Origin: Bacteroidota bacterium
GTDB taxonomy: Bacteria > Bacteroidota > Bacteroidia > Cytophagales > Cytophagaceae
DNA length: 64,000 nt
Assembly (NCBI GenBank): GCA_023392125.1
Contig: JAEVZS010000029.1
Location: 8,716 to 72,715 of the forward strand
Reading direction: 5' to 3'
Made by a program: the position numbers and the translations under genes. Shown piece by piece: positions 23,330 to 32,630 of this stretch (positions are counted from its first letter, which is position 1; every line of letters starts with the position of its first letter). The notes beneath the pieces were generated by a model. It had not been told where the DNA came from. It did not search any database and saw only the letters and a program-made list of their open reading frames with translations.

Positions 23330-24592
23330 TTATCGCGCCAGAATAAATGATTTTACCGTCTCTCCTACTTTCACAAAGTAATACCCCGGTTGCAAATCAG
23401 CTAATTGCACTTCAACTAATTCGCTTGTAATAATTCCCTGCTCAACACTTCTCCCGGCATAATCAATGATAGCATAGGTTTTACCAAGAGCAGATACTCC
23501 GGAAGAGATTTTTAATACATCTGACACCGGATTGGGATATATGTTCAGTTGTAACTCATTTCCTGATCTTCCTGACAGCCCCGTAACATTACCACCTGCC
23601 ACTGTCCTGTACATACCAACAAGACTTTTAGCATACACATGACCTTTCCAATAGGTTAAGGAGCTAAGCTGGGTTGTTTGCGGCAGACCATCACTGTACA
23701 AGACAAAGTTGCTTACATTAGCTCCGGCTTTGTATGCAAGCTCAGTTCTTCCGCTTCCTCCCTGATACGTAGTAAGTGAAATCAACAATTCTCCGCTTTC
23801 AAGCTGAAAAACAGAGCTGGCAAAGTATCCGCCGTAATCGAATGCAGAGCTGGGTATGGTTACCAATGTCCAGTCAGTTCCGTTGTCCGAATAGGCAATT
23901 TTATTGTCTTCACTATGTATATATATTCTGCTACCGTTACCGTGCACCAATCCGCCATTATACGGAAACAGAGCAGTTGTATTCCATACCCTCGTTTTGG
24001 TCTGGCCATTGTTTGACACTTTCCACAGACCTGTAGAGTCAGCATCCGAAATTCTGAGCGATACATATATGTCGTTATTTTTATCAAAACCCACAAGGCT
24101 TATAGTACCATTGGTGGACCAGAAAGGGGAAAAAGTTTCTCCCGCATCTTCGGACACCTCTATGGTATACCGATCATTGACATATATCTTATCGTTTATT
24201 TTATCAAGCAGATAGCTGCTTTTGGAGCTTTTGCGAATCCATTGCCCGTTTTCCTGATTCTTCTTCCGGAATCCGTTCTGAGCAGCAAATGGTGTGTAGC
24301 TTACTATATACTCATTACCTTTATGGCGATTGTAATCGTAGCAGCCATATACCCCGTCTATTGTTTTTGCCGAATCCAGTATTACGCCGGGTGTAACAGA
24401 ACGATACAAGTAGTTGACATATGTAGTGGGCCCCGTAGGTACATTACGCGTAAAATAAAGAGTATCGCTTATTACCCTCAGATCTCTCGTATCCCATTCC
24501 TGCCCGTAGGCAAGTTCCCAATCCTGAGCGAGACCCTGATTAATAAACACGGAGATAAGCGATAAAAGGAGTAAGTAAATACGTTTTTTCAT
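23330..24592 (-). CDS. T9SS-exported protein, sialidase/BNR-like
   Basis: 420 residues. A signal peptide (KKRIYLLLLSLISVFINQGLAQ) leads to a ~320-residue body with BNR/Asp-box-like turns (SEDAGETF, VSNNGQTKTR, YSDNGTDWT) spaced as in a beta-propeller. The last ~75 residues are a type A sorting domain (NIYPNPVSDVLKISS; LQPGYYFVKVGETV). It is a secreted or surface protein of unknown function; the resemblance to exo-alpha-sialidase folds is structural only and no sialidase catalytic set was seen. Monocistronic, with a terminator after it. Confidence 0.8.
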   Translation of the reverse strand: MKKRIYLLLLSLISVFINQGLAQDWELAYGQEWDTRDLRVISDTLYFTRNVPTGPTTYVNYLYRSVTPGVILDSAKTIDGVYGCYDYNRHKGNEYIVSYTPFAAQNGFRKKNQENGQWIRKSSKSSYLLDKINDKIYVNDRYTIEVSEDAGETFSPFWSTNGTISLVGFDKNNDIYVSLRISDADSTGLWKVSNNGQTKTRVWNTTALFPYNGGLVHGNGSRIYIHSEDNKIAYSDNGTDWTLVTIPSSAFDYGGYFASSVFQLESGELLISLTTYQGGSGRTELAYKAGANVSNFVLYSDGLPQTTQLSSLTYWKGHVYAKSLVGMYRTVAGGNVTGLSGRSGNELQLNIYPNPVSDVLKISSGVSALGKTYAIIDYAGRSVEQGIITSELVEVQLADLQPGYYFVKVGETVKSFILAR

Positions 24593-25443
24593 ACTAAAGT
24601 TGGCTATATGGGTTTGAAAAGAAACTAGACAAAATTGATGTATAGCCGGCTGCCAAACAATACGTTGATCAGTGTATTTTTACTTTGACCGGAGCTTTCC
24701 GGCAGTCTGTAATCGTATTCCTTTTAGTCTGTTTATAAGGCCGTTTCCGGATTTTCTGAGAAAAATCAAATAGTCAGAATCGATGTGTTTATTTTACTCA
24801 TTTGCAGTGTTTCGGCCGATAGCAGATCTTTTTCACAGCATAATGGTATATTTCAGGTTGTCCTTGAAAATCCCTGATACTTTATCTTTTCTGCGATAAA
24901 GTAAAACGATCATATATATAAAGAACTGGATGTATGGACAAAACAATACGTCGCCAATCTGGCAAGTAAGCCAGCTGTCCCTCCGGACTTTTAAAATAAA
25001 ATTTTGCAAAATAGCAGAATACCAATGCACTGTGGATCAACCTGTAGATTTAAGAGCAAAAGAAAGAGATATGACAGATAAAAGAATCAGAAATGAGCCC
25101 AGGTGAAAATTTGCACGTCCCCCCCTCTTTACTTCTGATTAAAAAGGATACCAAAAATCATACAGTGAAAAACAATGACAAGATCGATATACGCTAATAC
25201 CATTGAATCAGGTTTCTGTTTTGCGAATAGAACGATTTTCAGACAGACAAAATTCAGATCCTTCATATCGCTGACGGGAAATAAAATAAGTAATAAAGCA
25301 AGTCTGTAAAAACCGGCGCAGTGTTATCAACTCACACTATAAAGAGGATATTAAAAAAAACAATCCGCTTTTTGTCCCGGAGTGCCCATTCTGATTGTCA
25401 TAGAAACAATCAGGATAAATCATTAATTTCAAAACAAAAGATC
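24593..25443. other. 851-bp stretch without a convincing gene
   Basis: AT-rich region between the divergent T9SS gene and YCII gene. A minus frame of 65 codons (24833-25030) and the upstream extension of the YCII frame (25321-25443) show no conserved features. No tRNA, repeat or inverted terminal repeats were recognised. It may contain decayed coding sequence. Confidence 0.45.
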
Positions 25444-25782
25444 ATGAAAGAATTTCTGATGCTTATTCGCGAAAACGCCGGCTACGGCACACTGTCTGTT
25501 GAACAAATGCAGGCGGATATCGAAGAGCATATCAAATGGGTAGAAACTTTGGCCGAAAAAGGACACTTCAAAGCAGGCAATCCCCTCGACTCCAATGGCG
25601 TTATTCTAAAAAATGACCGTATCACCGACGGTCCGTTTATCGAAACCAAGGAGTGTGTAAGCGGTTACTATTTCCTGCTGGCCCGCTCACTGGAAGAGGC
25701 TACTGCACTTGCCAGAGAGTGTCCGGATCTGAAACGCGGAGCGACACTGGAAATCCGGGAAATCATCAATACAGATGAATAA
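25444..25782 (+). CDS. YCII-related (DGPF-motif) protein paired with an ECF sigma factor
   Basis: 112 residues from ATG 25444, where the YCII fold begins (KEFLMLIRENAGYG); the frame is open further upstream without conservation. The conserved TDGPFIETKE motif (about residues 60-69) identifies the DGPF/YCII group. These small ferredoxin-like-fold proteins of uncertain activity are encoded beside ECF42 sigma factors. The stop codon overlaps the sigma-factor start by 8 nt, so the two are translationally coupled. Confidence 0.9.
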   Translation: MKEFLMLIRENAGYGTLSVEQMQADIEEHIKWVETLAEKGHFKAGNPLDSNGVILKNDRITDGPFIETKECVSGYYFLLARSLEEATALARECPDLKRGATLEIREIINTDE

Positions 25783-27037
25783 CAGCACAGACAGGGATAT
25801 TAATCTGCTCGCCAGCCATCTTTTCAGAGAAAACTATGGAAAGATGGTGGCTTATCTGGCCCGCAAATATGGCTACCATCAAATTGATACGATTACAGAT
25901 ACCGTACAGGAAGCTTTTGAAGCCGCTCTCAGAACCTGGAAATTCAACGGTATACCAGACAATACCTTTGCCTGGCTGCTCAAAGTAGCCAACAACAGAC
26001 TGCTGAACAAAATCAGGCAGACCAAAATACACCAGACCCATCTTAATACAATTGCCGGTTCATCGAAAGATAACGTTACTGAACCGGAACTGGAGGAAAG
26101 TTTGCTCAGTCTGCTGACATACTTTAGCGGAATTGATTTTTCCGATCGGAACAAGCTGATTATTTCACTGTATTTCCTGTGCGGCTTCGGATACGATGAA
26201 ATTGCCAATGCGCTGTTCCTGAAAAGAGAAACAGTCAAAAAAGTCATCGTGCGAAGCAGGGAAGAAATCCGGCAATTTGCATTCAGATACGATGCAGCCG
26301 AAGCCGGTATATATAAGAATCATCTGCCACATCTGCTGAAAATTATATACCTGCTGTATAATGAAGGTTATAAAAGCTCAAAAAAAGACGGGGATATGCA
26401 TTATGATTTGTGCTACGAAGCCATTCGCTTAGGAAAGCTTATGCTCAATCACTGTCCCGAAAACACCGGGCTGCATTCCTTGCTGGCACTTATGTTTTTT
26501 AATACGTCAAGATTTGCTGCGCGCACCAGACAGAACTGCTGGATATCAATAGAAGAGCAAGACAGGAATCGTTGGGACAAGACATTAATCAGCGAAGGCT
26601 TTTATCACCTGAATATGGCCAAAACCGGTCAGGCCATACCCGGCAAATACTATCTGGAAGCCCTGATAGCTTCTGTTCACAGCAGCTCGGAAAGCTACCG
26701 GACCACTGACTGGCAAACTATCGTATACCTGTACCGGCAACTGGAGCTACTGGAACCAAAATCCATAGCCATAAAGCTGAACAGAATTATTGCCGAATGC
26801 AATATCCGTTCCGGTGAAGACCTTATCACAGAGCTGCAAGACCTTGAGCCCGCTGTAGGTGAAGAAGCAGCGTTTTCCTTCTATAGCGCTATGGCCTATA
26901 TCTTCCTCCGAATGAATGATTGGACTCAGGCAAAAGAATATTATACCTTGTCAGGCTCTTTCACGAAAAACAGCACAGACAGAAACTTTATAGATAAAAA
27001 GCTGCGGGATATCGAACAGCATCTTTCAATGCACTAA
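25775..27037 (+). CDS. ECF42-type sigma factor with C-terminal TPR domain
   Basis: 420 residues, far longer than ordinary ECF sigma factors (~190). Region sigma2 covers ~residues 10-85 (VQEAFEAALRTW, AWLLKVANNRLL) and sigma4 ~110-170 (IISLYFLCGFGYDEIANAL, KRETVKK). Then come ~240 residues of helical repeats (DUF6596/TPR-like; YLLYNEGYKSS is typical). ECF42 sigma factors lack an anti-sigma factor and use the C-terminal extension as internal regulator; they co-occur with DGPF proteins, as here. The signal is unknown. Confidence 0.92.
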   Translation: MNNSTDRDINLLASHLFRENYGKMVAYLARKYGYHQIDTITDTVQEAFEAALRTWKFNGIPDNTFAWLLKVANNRLLNKIRQTKIHQTHLNTIAGSSKDNVTEPELEESLLSLLTYFSGIDFSDRNKLIISLYFLCGFGYDEIANALFLKRETVKKVIVRSREEIRQFAFRYDAAEAGIYKNHLPHLLKIIYLLYNEGYKSSKKDGDMHYDLCYEAIRLGKLMLNHCPENTGLHSLLALMFFNTSRFAARTRQNCWISIEEQDRNRWDKTLISEGFYHLNMAKTGQAIPGKYYLEALIASVHSSSESYRTTDWQTIVYLYRQLELLEPKSIAIKLNRIIAECNIRSGEDLITELQDLEPAVGEEAAFSFYSAMAYIFLRMNDWTQAKEYYTLSGSFTKNSTDRNFIDKKLRDIEQHLSMH

Positions 27038-27040
27038 TGT

Positions 27041-27090
27041 TCCGGCTCCTGCCGGATCTGGCAAAATTCCCCTGCCATACAGAAGCCGGA
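27041..27090 (+). terminator. Possible terminator after the ECF sigma gene
   Basis: TCCGGCT (27041-27047) can pair with AGCCGGA (27084-27090), followed by GTTTACTCTT. The loop is long and contains a competing CCGG pair, so this is a weak call. Confidence 0.35.
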
Positions 27091-27109
27091 GTTTACTCTT
27101 AAAAAAAAC

Positions 27110-27772
27110 TCAGAAGCGTTTTTGCAAAGATAAGTCCGCGAAAAAAGGCAGTGTCGGATTGTCCCTGAAATTCTGGCCGAAATGCTTTCCCAGAACCAGA
27201 AAACCACTCCATGATGTGCCGGAATAACCAGCCCTCATACCAAATTTAAAATTGCCGCTACGTGTATTATACCAGCCATCCTGAATAGCCGGATAGTCCT
27301 CTTTCAGCATACGATGAGCAAGATGCGCGGAAATGCTCCTGTCATAATTTGCCAGCGCGACCAGTCCCCAGCGGGTTCCCTGATACCCGTACAGAACAGT
27401 AATATCGGCTCCCAGATTATATATACGTGCCATAGGCGAGGCATATCTCCGGACTATCAGGGAGGGTTTCAGTGTCAGTGCAAACAGATTGTGCCGCAAC
27501 AGTTCCGTTTGTACAGAGGTACGCAGGCGCCAGTCATCAACTATATCCGATCCAAAAGGGACAGTAAGCTCACTGCCTATTGCCAGTGACTGACCTCTGA
27601 TCTGTACTAAGCGGCCATAGGCAAGACCGTAATACGAACTGTAATCCGCTCCGAAATAAGCCTGCAGCACATTTTTATGCTGCTCTTCCGTCCGCCAGTT
27701 TATATCCTGGGCAAACAATGCCTGCGCAACAGCAAGCAGCAAACCAACAGATAAAATAGTATTTTTCATCAT
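27110..27772 (-). CDS. Predicted secreted beta-barrel-like outer-membrane protein
   Basis: 220 residues with a signal peptide (MKNTILSVGLLLAVAQALFAQ). The remainder is rich in alternating aromatic/polar strands (YYGLAYGRLVQI, LGADITVLYGYQG, FKFGMRAGY) and ends in Phe (LSLQKRF), the pattern of small Bacteroidota outer-membrane beta-barrels. No named family recognised. The gene starts 4 nt after the stop of the upstream hydrolase lipoprotein gene, so the two are co-transcribed and both go to the envelope. Confidence 0.65.
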   Translation of the reverse strand: MMKNTILSVGLLLAVAQALFAQDINWRTEEQHKNVLQAYFGADYSSYYGLAYGRLVQIRGQSLAIGSELTVPFGSDIVDDWRLRTSVQTELLRHNLFALTLKPSLIVRRYASPMARIYNLGADITVLYGYQGTRWGLVALANYDRSISAHLAHRMLKEDYPAIQDGWYNTRSGNFKFGMRAGYSGTSWSGFLVLGKHFGQNFRDNPTLPFFADLSLQKRF

Positions 27773-27776
27773 CTTA

Positions 27777-28760
27777 TTACTTCATTTCATTTAAATACCG
27801 GAGCGCTTTCGGGAAAAAATCCTCCCAGCCGAAATAAAGCATCTCATGACCGCAGTCACGCACTTCCATCAATTGGGCATTGGGATAAGGAGCCGCGACT
27901 GTCGCAGCCCAGGAGGCTCCGTAGGCTTTATTGTTTTCGCTGTACAGAAACAGCACGCTGGTTGTATAGGCGCTGAGATTGGAAGTGAAGTCAAAATTAT
28001 ATTTTTCCGCATTATCGATCAGCGCCTGAAACGCCACTGCACCCTGTCTCCACTGCGGATAGTGCCCTTTATTGCCAATCGTATTGCCTGGCGCGTTTTC
28101 ATAGTTGGCAAAGAAAGAAGCCTTGTAATCAAGCACCTCATGCTCCGTACGTCCGGCAATGATTTGCTCGGCAAAGACCGCATTATTGAGCGCTTCGGCA
28201 AAAAATCTGATCTTGTTGGAACGGCTAAGGTATTCCGAAGTCTGTGTCCAGGTAAACCCGCCCGGCTCCGACAGCACAGCTCCCGCAATCCGGTCCGGAT
28301 GCTGGTTGATATACGCAGTAGCAAGCATTGCGCCCCATGAATGTCCGAGCAGAAAAACCTTCTGCGTTTCGGATACTTTATAATATTCAATTAAAGCATG
28401 CAGATCATCAATAAAGAGCTGAACAGCGCTCTCCCCCTCATACTGACTTCGGGGTTCCCTTTTGGACAGGCCGGACCCTCTCTGATCATAAAAAGCCACA
28501 TAAAACCCGTGACCGGCAAAAACAGCAGCGTTGAGCATAGAGCGATAATCCGCCCCCGGACCGCCGTGTACCACGACAAGCAAAGGGTCCTCCGGGTTGC
28601 CGGTCGCTTCGGTATGCAACAGCGTACCATTGATCCGGGCTGAAGGAAGCGAAGCATCTTCGTCCACTGTTTCGGGAACCAGATTGCCCGGTTCATGCAT
28701 TTCTTTCCCGCAGGAAAAAAGGATAAGCGACAGTCCTATCCCGAAGATCAGGTATTTCAT
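27777..28760 (-). CDS. Alpha/beta-hydrolase lipoprotein (proline iminopeptidase-like)
   Basis: 327 residues. The lipobox LSLILFSCGKE places it as a lipoprotein. The fold shows VVHGGPGADYRS (oxyanion region), the nucleophile elbow GHSWGAML, a likely acid near LFLYSENN and the catalytic His in RDCGHEML. The HGGPG pattern is typical of the S33/proline iminopeptidase family, which cleaves N-terminal residues from short peptides, but other esterases share it. A terminator for the upstream AraC-type regulator (28807-28828) lies just before it, so it has its own promoter. Confidence 0.85.
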   Translation of the reverse strand: MKYLIFGIGLSLILFSCGKEMHEPGNLVPETVDEDASLPSARINGTLLHTEATGNPEDPLLVVVHGGPGADYRSMLNAAVFAGHGFYVAFYDQRGSGLSKREPRSQYEGESAVQLFIDDLHALIEYYKVSETQKVFLLGHSWGAMLATAYINQHPDRIAGAVLSEPGGFTWTQTSEYLSRSNKIRFFAEALNNAVFAEQIIAGRTEHEVLDYKASFFANYENAPGNTIGNKGHYPQWRQGAVAFQALIDNAEKYNFDFTSNLSAYTTSVLFLYSENNKAYGASWAATVAAPYPNAQLMEVRDCGHEMLYFGWEDFFPKALRYLNEMK

Positions 28761-28806
28761 CTTTTCTTGTTTTTCCGCAAAGATGGAATACTAACAAAAA
28801 ACGGAC

Positions 28807-28828
28807 GTTCGGCTGGGTACAGCCGAAC
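28807..28828 (-). terminator. Terminator of the membrane AraC regulator gene
   Basis: GTTCGGCTG (28807-28815) pairs with CAGCCGAAC (28820-28828) around a 4-nt loop; on the minus strand the stem is followed by GTCCGTTTTTTG, a six-T run. Confidence 0.9.
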
Positions 28829-28858
28829 AAGACCACGAAGCCCGGCTGCATAAACAGA

Positions 28859-30058
28859 CTAAGAATCAATATGCTGAATCAAAAAATACTCCGAAGGAGT
28901 CTTGCCCGTTTTCAGCTTGAAGTACTTGTTGAATGTCGTTTTCGAGCGGAAACCACACTCATAAGCCAGGGAAATAAGGGTATATTTTTTATTTTCGGGC
29001 AGACTGGCTGTCCGGATAAAAGACTCGATACGGTAGTCATTGATGTACTGATAAAAGCTTTTCTTCATCACCGTATTGATTGCCTGTGAAAGCAGATTGG
29101 CAGATACATCTGCTTTACCCGCCAGCTGAGCAAGTGTCAGATCAGGGTCCTTATACAATTCCGTCTCTTCCAGCAGTGCATCTGTTTTTTCCATAATCTT
29201 CTGCAGGCGTTCATCCAATTGTGTGTCAACAGATTTATCCTGCACCACAATCTTCTTTTCCGTACTCAGTACTTCTGCCGCAAGAGCTGTTCTGCCTGAT
29301 TTTCCGGTCATCGTGGTATAATCCGGAGTAGCCTGACCATCTATCAGTATGCCGCCTGCCTGATAGCTATCTGATATAGTCCCTTCTGTCCTATCCGAAT
29401 AAAAAACCGGAACCTGATTGATACCCATAAATCCGATAAAAATGACCAAACAGGAAACAGCAGCAAAAATAACCGGATCATCTGCTATTAAAACACATAA
29501 CCAGACCAGTCCCAGCGCAATGCTCAGCTTTTCGAGCCAGCGCAGCATTTTACGATCGGTATTGGAAAAATGCTCTGCCATTTTCTTCCTATGACGGTAT
29601 ATCATCCTTAAGCTCAACACCGAATATACAAGGCCGGAAATCACAATGACAGGAACCGAAATACTTTCAAACCACTCATAGCCTCTGCCCTGATTTTCAA
29701 ACACCCGTATTTTTTCTTCTCCTGATAGTAAATAAAAGGGAGTGGCCAGCGATACAATGCTCAAAGCAGGCACAAGATGCAGCATCATGGATTTTATACC
29801 AGGTACTCCATTGCCCGTCATCAGACGGGTATAGACGTACAGCAGCACCCCATGCAATACCGGCAATGGAAACGAAAGCCCCAAGGCATGCGGATATTGC
29901 AATGCAAGACCCGAAAATACGCCATACGAGAGCAGAATATGTACGGCGATTACCAGCATCCAGATCAACAATACTTTATCAGCCTGCGACTTATTGTTCT
30001 TGAAGAGCAACAGCAGCCCCAGAAAGCAGGAAAGCACAAAACCGGTTAAATAAAGCAT
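28859..30058 (-). CDS. Membrane-anchored AraC-family regulator
   Basis: 399 residues. The N-terminal ~220 residues contain about seven hydrophobic helices (for example VLLIWMLVIAVHILLSYGVF, VWLCVLIADDPVIFAAVSCL). A ~70-residue linker follows, then a C-terminal AraC double helix-turn-helix (LTLAQLAGKADVSANLLSQ; SLAYECGFRSKTTFNKYFK, then GKTPSEYF). This 7TM-AraC layout is common in Bacteroidota and couples a membrane signal to transcription. It points toward the hydrolase/outer-membrane pair, which it may regulate; a terminator separates them, so control would be in trans. Confidence 0.9.
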   Translation of the reverse strand: MLYLTGFVLSCFLGLLLLFKNNKSQADKVLLIWMLVIAVHILLSYGVFSGLALQYPHALGLSFPLPVLHGVLLYVYTRLMTGNGVPGIKSMMLHLVPALSIVSLATPFYLLSGEEKIRVFENQGRGYEWFESISVPVIVISGLVYSVLSLRMIYRHRKKMAEHFSNTDRKMLRWLEKLSIALGLVWLCVLIADDPVIFAAVSCLVIFIGFMGINQVPVFYSDRTEGTISDSYQAGGILIDGQATPDYTTMTGKSGRTALAAEVLSTEKKIVVQDKSVDTQLDERLQKIMEKTDALLEETELYKDPDLTLAQLAGKADVSANLLSQAINTVMKKSFYQYINDYRIESFIRTASLPENKKYTLISLAYECGFRSKTTFNKYFKLKTGKTPSEYFLIQHIDS

Positions 30059-30405
30059 ACCTGAAAGAAAAACGATAGTTCAAAGGTACCAAAGAATCCG
30101 GACTTACTGCCATTTTATAGTATTCAAAGGAAGAAGGCTCAAAGATCCCTTGCGAAGCAGAAATTGGGCTTCAGGACTTCGAGAATCTTAACCTTCGCAC
30201 ATAATATCAACCTGTACATCAACGATATCCTTTCGATTCTGTCATATTTTTCTATATAATTAAATCCGTTGCTGAATGTCTTTCTGTGGTAAAAATCACG
30301 GTCTGTCATTCGATCTGTTCTTCTTTTGGCAGCATTCTTGCGGTTCCGCAAGGTTGCCGCTTACATGTCGTTACTGATATGTAAAATACCCGGTAATTCG
30401 TCATC
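30059..30405. other. Intergenic region with possible transposase remnant
   Basis: 347 bp between divergent genes. Apart from the fragment described at 30139-30351 no features were recognised; no clear inverted repeats mark element ends. Confidence 0.4.
30139..30351 (-). pseudogene. Possible IS5-like transposase C-terminal remnant
   Basis: A 70-codon frame ends in a segment (FSNGFNYIEKYDRIERISL, then MYRLILCAKVKIL) resembling the C-terminal pattern of IS5-group DDE transposases (N-Y-x-RYDR..., then a hydrophobic helix with Cys). There is no catalytic core, no upstream part and no flanking inverted repeat. Weak resemblance; it may be chance. Confidence 0.25.
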
Positions 30406-31527
30406 ATGCAAGTAATAAAGAAAGTCTTTGCCCGCATCTTCATCGTACTGACAGCCATTGCTCTGCTTTTAGCCGCTACTGCCTGGATTGTCACCAGCCG
30501 GTTAAACTTCGGAAAAGCACCGTCCGGCGAGCACCTGGCCAGGATAGAGCAATCACCCAATTATAAAAACGGCAAATTCCAAAATCTGACCACTACTACC
30601 ACACTGGCAAGTGACAAATCAATGGTAATCCTCGCCGCAGAGTTTCTTTTTCAGGAAATCAAAGATCTGCGGCCTTTGAAAAATATCCCCTCTGTCAAAA
30701 GCGATCTTAAGCAAGCAGACCCTGATCAGAACCTGATTGTATGGCTGGGACACTCCTCTCTGTATATACAGCTGCACGGAAAGCGTATACTGGTTGATCC
30801 GGTGCTGGTTTCTGCCTCACCGTTTTCATTTGCCAACAAAGCATTTGGCGGTGCGGATATATACCAGCCCGATGATATACCGGATATCGATTATCTCCTC
30901 ATCACCCACGACCATTGGGACCATCTGGATTACGATACCATGCTGAAGCTGAAGGACAGAATATCGAAAGTACTGTGCCCCCTGGGAGTCGGTTCGCATC
31001 TGGAGTTCTGGGGTTTTGATCCCTCAATGATCATCGAGCATGACTGGAACGAAAATGTCCGGCTGGATGAGCATATTACAGTACACACATTACCTGCCCG
31101 CCATTTTTCCGGGAGGAGCTTTCAGGAAAATAATACACTCTGGGCTTCTTACATGCTGCAAGGCACTTTCGGCAACATTTATATCTCAGGCGATACGGGA
31201 TATGATACTCACTTTGCTGATATAAAAAAGCAATTCGGGAAAATAGATTTTGCCATATTGGAAAACGGGCAGTATAATCAGGACTGGCGCTATATCCATC
31301 TTATGCCCGAAGATCTGGTACAGGCTGTAAAAGATCTTCAGCCCGGCTGTTTTTTCACGGTGCATAATTCAAAATACGCACTCGGCAAGCATGCCTGGTA
31401 CGAACCTCTGGATAATATCTACAGAGCCGCGATAAAGGACACCTTGCCCCTTATCACCCCCATGATCGGAGAGCCTGTCATACTTGGAGACAGCATGCAG
31501 ATCGCAGAAAAATGGTGGGAAAAATAA
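30406..31527 (+). CDS. Metallo-beta-lactamase-fold hydrolase (NAPE-PLD/UlaG-like)
   Basis: 373 residues with an N-terminal hydrophobic anchor (FARIFIVLTAIALLLAATAW). The metal-binding signature is LLITHDHWDHLDYDT (HxHxDH variant), after WLGHSSLYIQLHGKRILVDP. Further ligands are likely His in LPARHFSGRSF, Asp in ISGDTGYD and His in FTVHNSKYALGKHAW. The full pattern matches the membrane-associated MBL group related to NAPE-specific phospholipase D and UlaG, which cleaves phosphodiesters or lactones. The physiological substrate is unknown. Monocistronic. Confidence 0.88.
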   Translation: MQVIKKVFARIFIVLTAIALLLAATAWIVTSRLNFGKAPSGEHLARIEQSPNYKNGKFQNLTTTTTLASDKSMVILAAEFLFQEIKDLRPLKNIPSVKSDLKQADPDQNLIVWLGHSSLYIQLHGKRILVDPVLVSASPFSFANKAFGGADIYQPDDIPDIDYLLITHDHWDHLDYDTMLKLKDRISKVLCPLGVGSHLEFWGFDPSMIIEHDWNENVRLDEHITVHTLPARHFSGRSFQENNTLWASYMLQGTFGNIYISGDTGYDTHFADIKKQFGKIDFAILENGQYNQDWRYIHLMPEDLVQAVKDLQPGCFFTVHNSKYALGKHAWYEPLDNIYRAAIKDTLPLITPMIGEPVILGDSMQIAEKWWEK

Positions 31528-31637
31528 CGGCCATATAAAAGCGCTGACAGCTGCTTTGCGCAATGAGGCGGTTGAAAAATAAATGCTACTTTTACGCTGG
31601 TAACTAAACTTTTTAAATTATATAAAACTAAAAATTC

Positions 31638-32474
31638 ATGAAACGTTTCTTTTTATTTTTTGCATTCAGCGCTTTTGCGCTTTTTGCCGCTGCACAGGCT
31701 CCGAAGACTCCCACACCGAGTCCTCTTTCCACACTAAATCAGGGATTTTCGCTATCCAGTATCGAGGTTGCCTATAGCAGACCATCCGCAAAGGGTCGTC
31801 AGATATTCGGCAGTCTGGTACCCTATAATGCAGCCTGGCGCACCGGAGCCAACGCTCCTACCAAAGTAACGTTCGGAGAGGAAGTACAGATCGGCAAAAC
31901 GGCAGTCGGTGCCGGAACCTATGTGCTGTATACCATTCCGGGTGAAAAAGAGTGGAAAGTCATTTTTAACAAAGGTACCAGCAAATGGACCGCCAACGGT
32001 TTTGACAGCAAGGATGACGTAGCCAGCATAACCGTACCAGTCACGAAGCTAAGCAAGGCGGTTGAAACATTTGGCATCACCATAGAAAACATCACCAACA
32101 CCAATTGCGATATTGTATTGAGCTGGGAACGCACGCAAATCGCCATTCCTGTATTTGCGGACAATGACAAACGTATTACCGAAAGCCTGGAAGCAGCCAT
32201 CAACCGGCCTCAGCTTCCATACTACCAGACAGCACAATACTATCTGGAAAACAACAAGGAGCTGGACAAAGCAATTGTCTATGTAAACAAAGCCCTTGAA
32301 GAAAACCCGAATGCCTTCTGGATATACTGGCTGAAAGCCCGCATATACCAGAAAATGGGCAATAAGAAAGAAGCGATCGCCGCTGCTCAGAAAAGCGCCG
32401 AACTGGCCGCTCCAACTGCTTATGCAGATGAGTACAAGCGTTATGCAGAAAGCATCAAAACCGAAATGAAATAG
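31638..32474 (+). CDS. DUF2911 protein with C-terminal TPR-like repeat
   Basis: 278 residues. A signal peptide (KRFFLFFAFSAFALFAAAQA) precedes the DUF2911 domain (about 30-180): SSIEVAYSRPSAKGRQIFG and WRTGANAPTKVTF are its hallmarks, then KEWKVIFNK. Residues ~200-275 form a TPR pair (YYLENNKELDKAIVYVNKAL; AFWIYWLKARIYQKMGNKKE). The family is an abundant periplasmic Bacteroidota group with no known activity. Monocistronic with a strong terminator at 32514-32545. Confidence 0.92.
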   Translation: MKRFFLFFAFSAFALFAAAQAPKTPTPSPLSTLNQGFSLSSIEVAYSRPSAKGRQIFGSLVPYNAAWRTGANAPTKVTFGEEVQIGKTAVGAGTYVLYTIPGEKEWKVIFNKGTSKWTANGFDSKDDVASITVPVTKLSKAVETFGITIENITNTNCDIVLSWERTQIAIPVFADNDKRITESLEAAINRPQLPYYQTAQYYLENNKELDKAIVYVNKALEENPNAFWIYWLKARIYQKMGNKKEAIAAAQKSAELAAPTAYADEYKRYAESIKTEMK

Positions 32475-32513
32475 GATACCGGATACGGTATACCGATTGT
32501 TTCAGCCATCTGT

Positions 32514-32545
32514 AAAAGCTCCGTGGTTATTTGCCCGGAGCTTTT
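32514..32545 (+). terminator. Terminator after the DUF2911 gene
   Basis: AAAAGCTCCG (32514-32523) pairs with CGGAGCTTTT (32536-32545), perfect 10-bp stem with T run inside the 3' arm. Confidence 0.85.
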
Positions 32546-32630
32546 GCAAAAGCGCTCCCTCTCCCCTTGCAAACCCCGAAAGACGACAATCTATCTCTGA
32601 ATACTCTGCCAGCACTGACCACAACCATCC

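Noticed and set aside
24833..25030. 65-codon minus frame in the 24.6-25.4 kb gap
   Set aside because: No recognisable domain and no supporting neighbours or signals.
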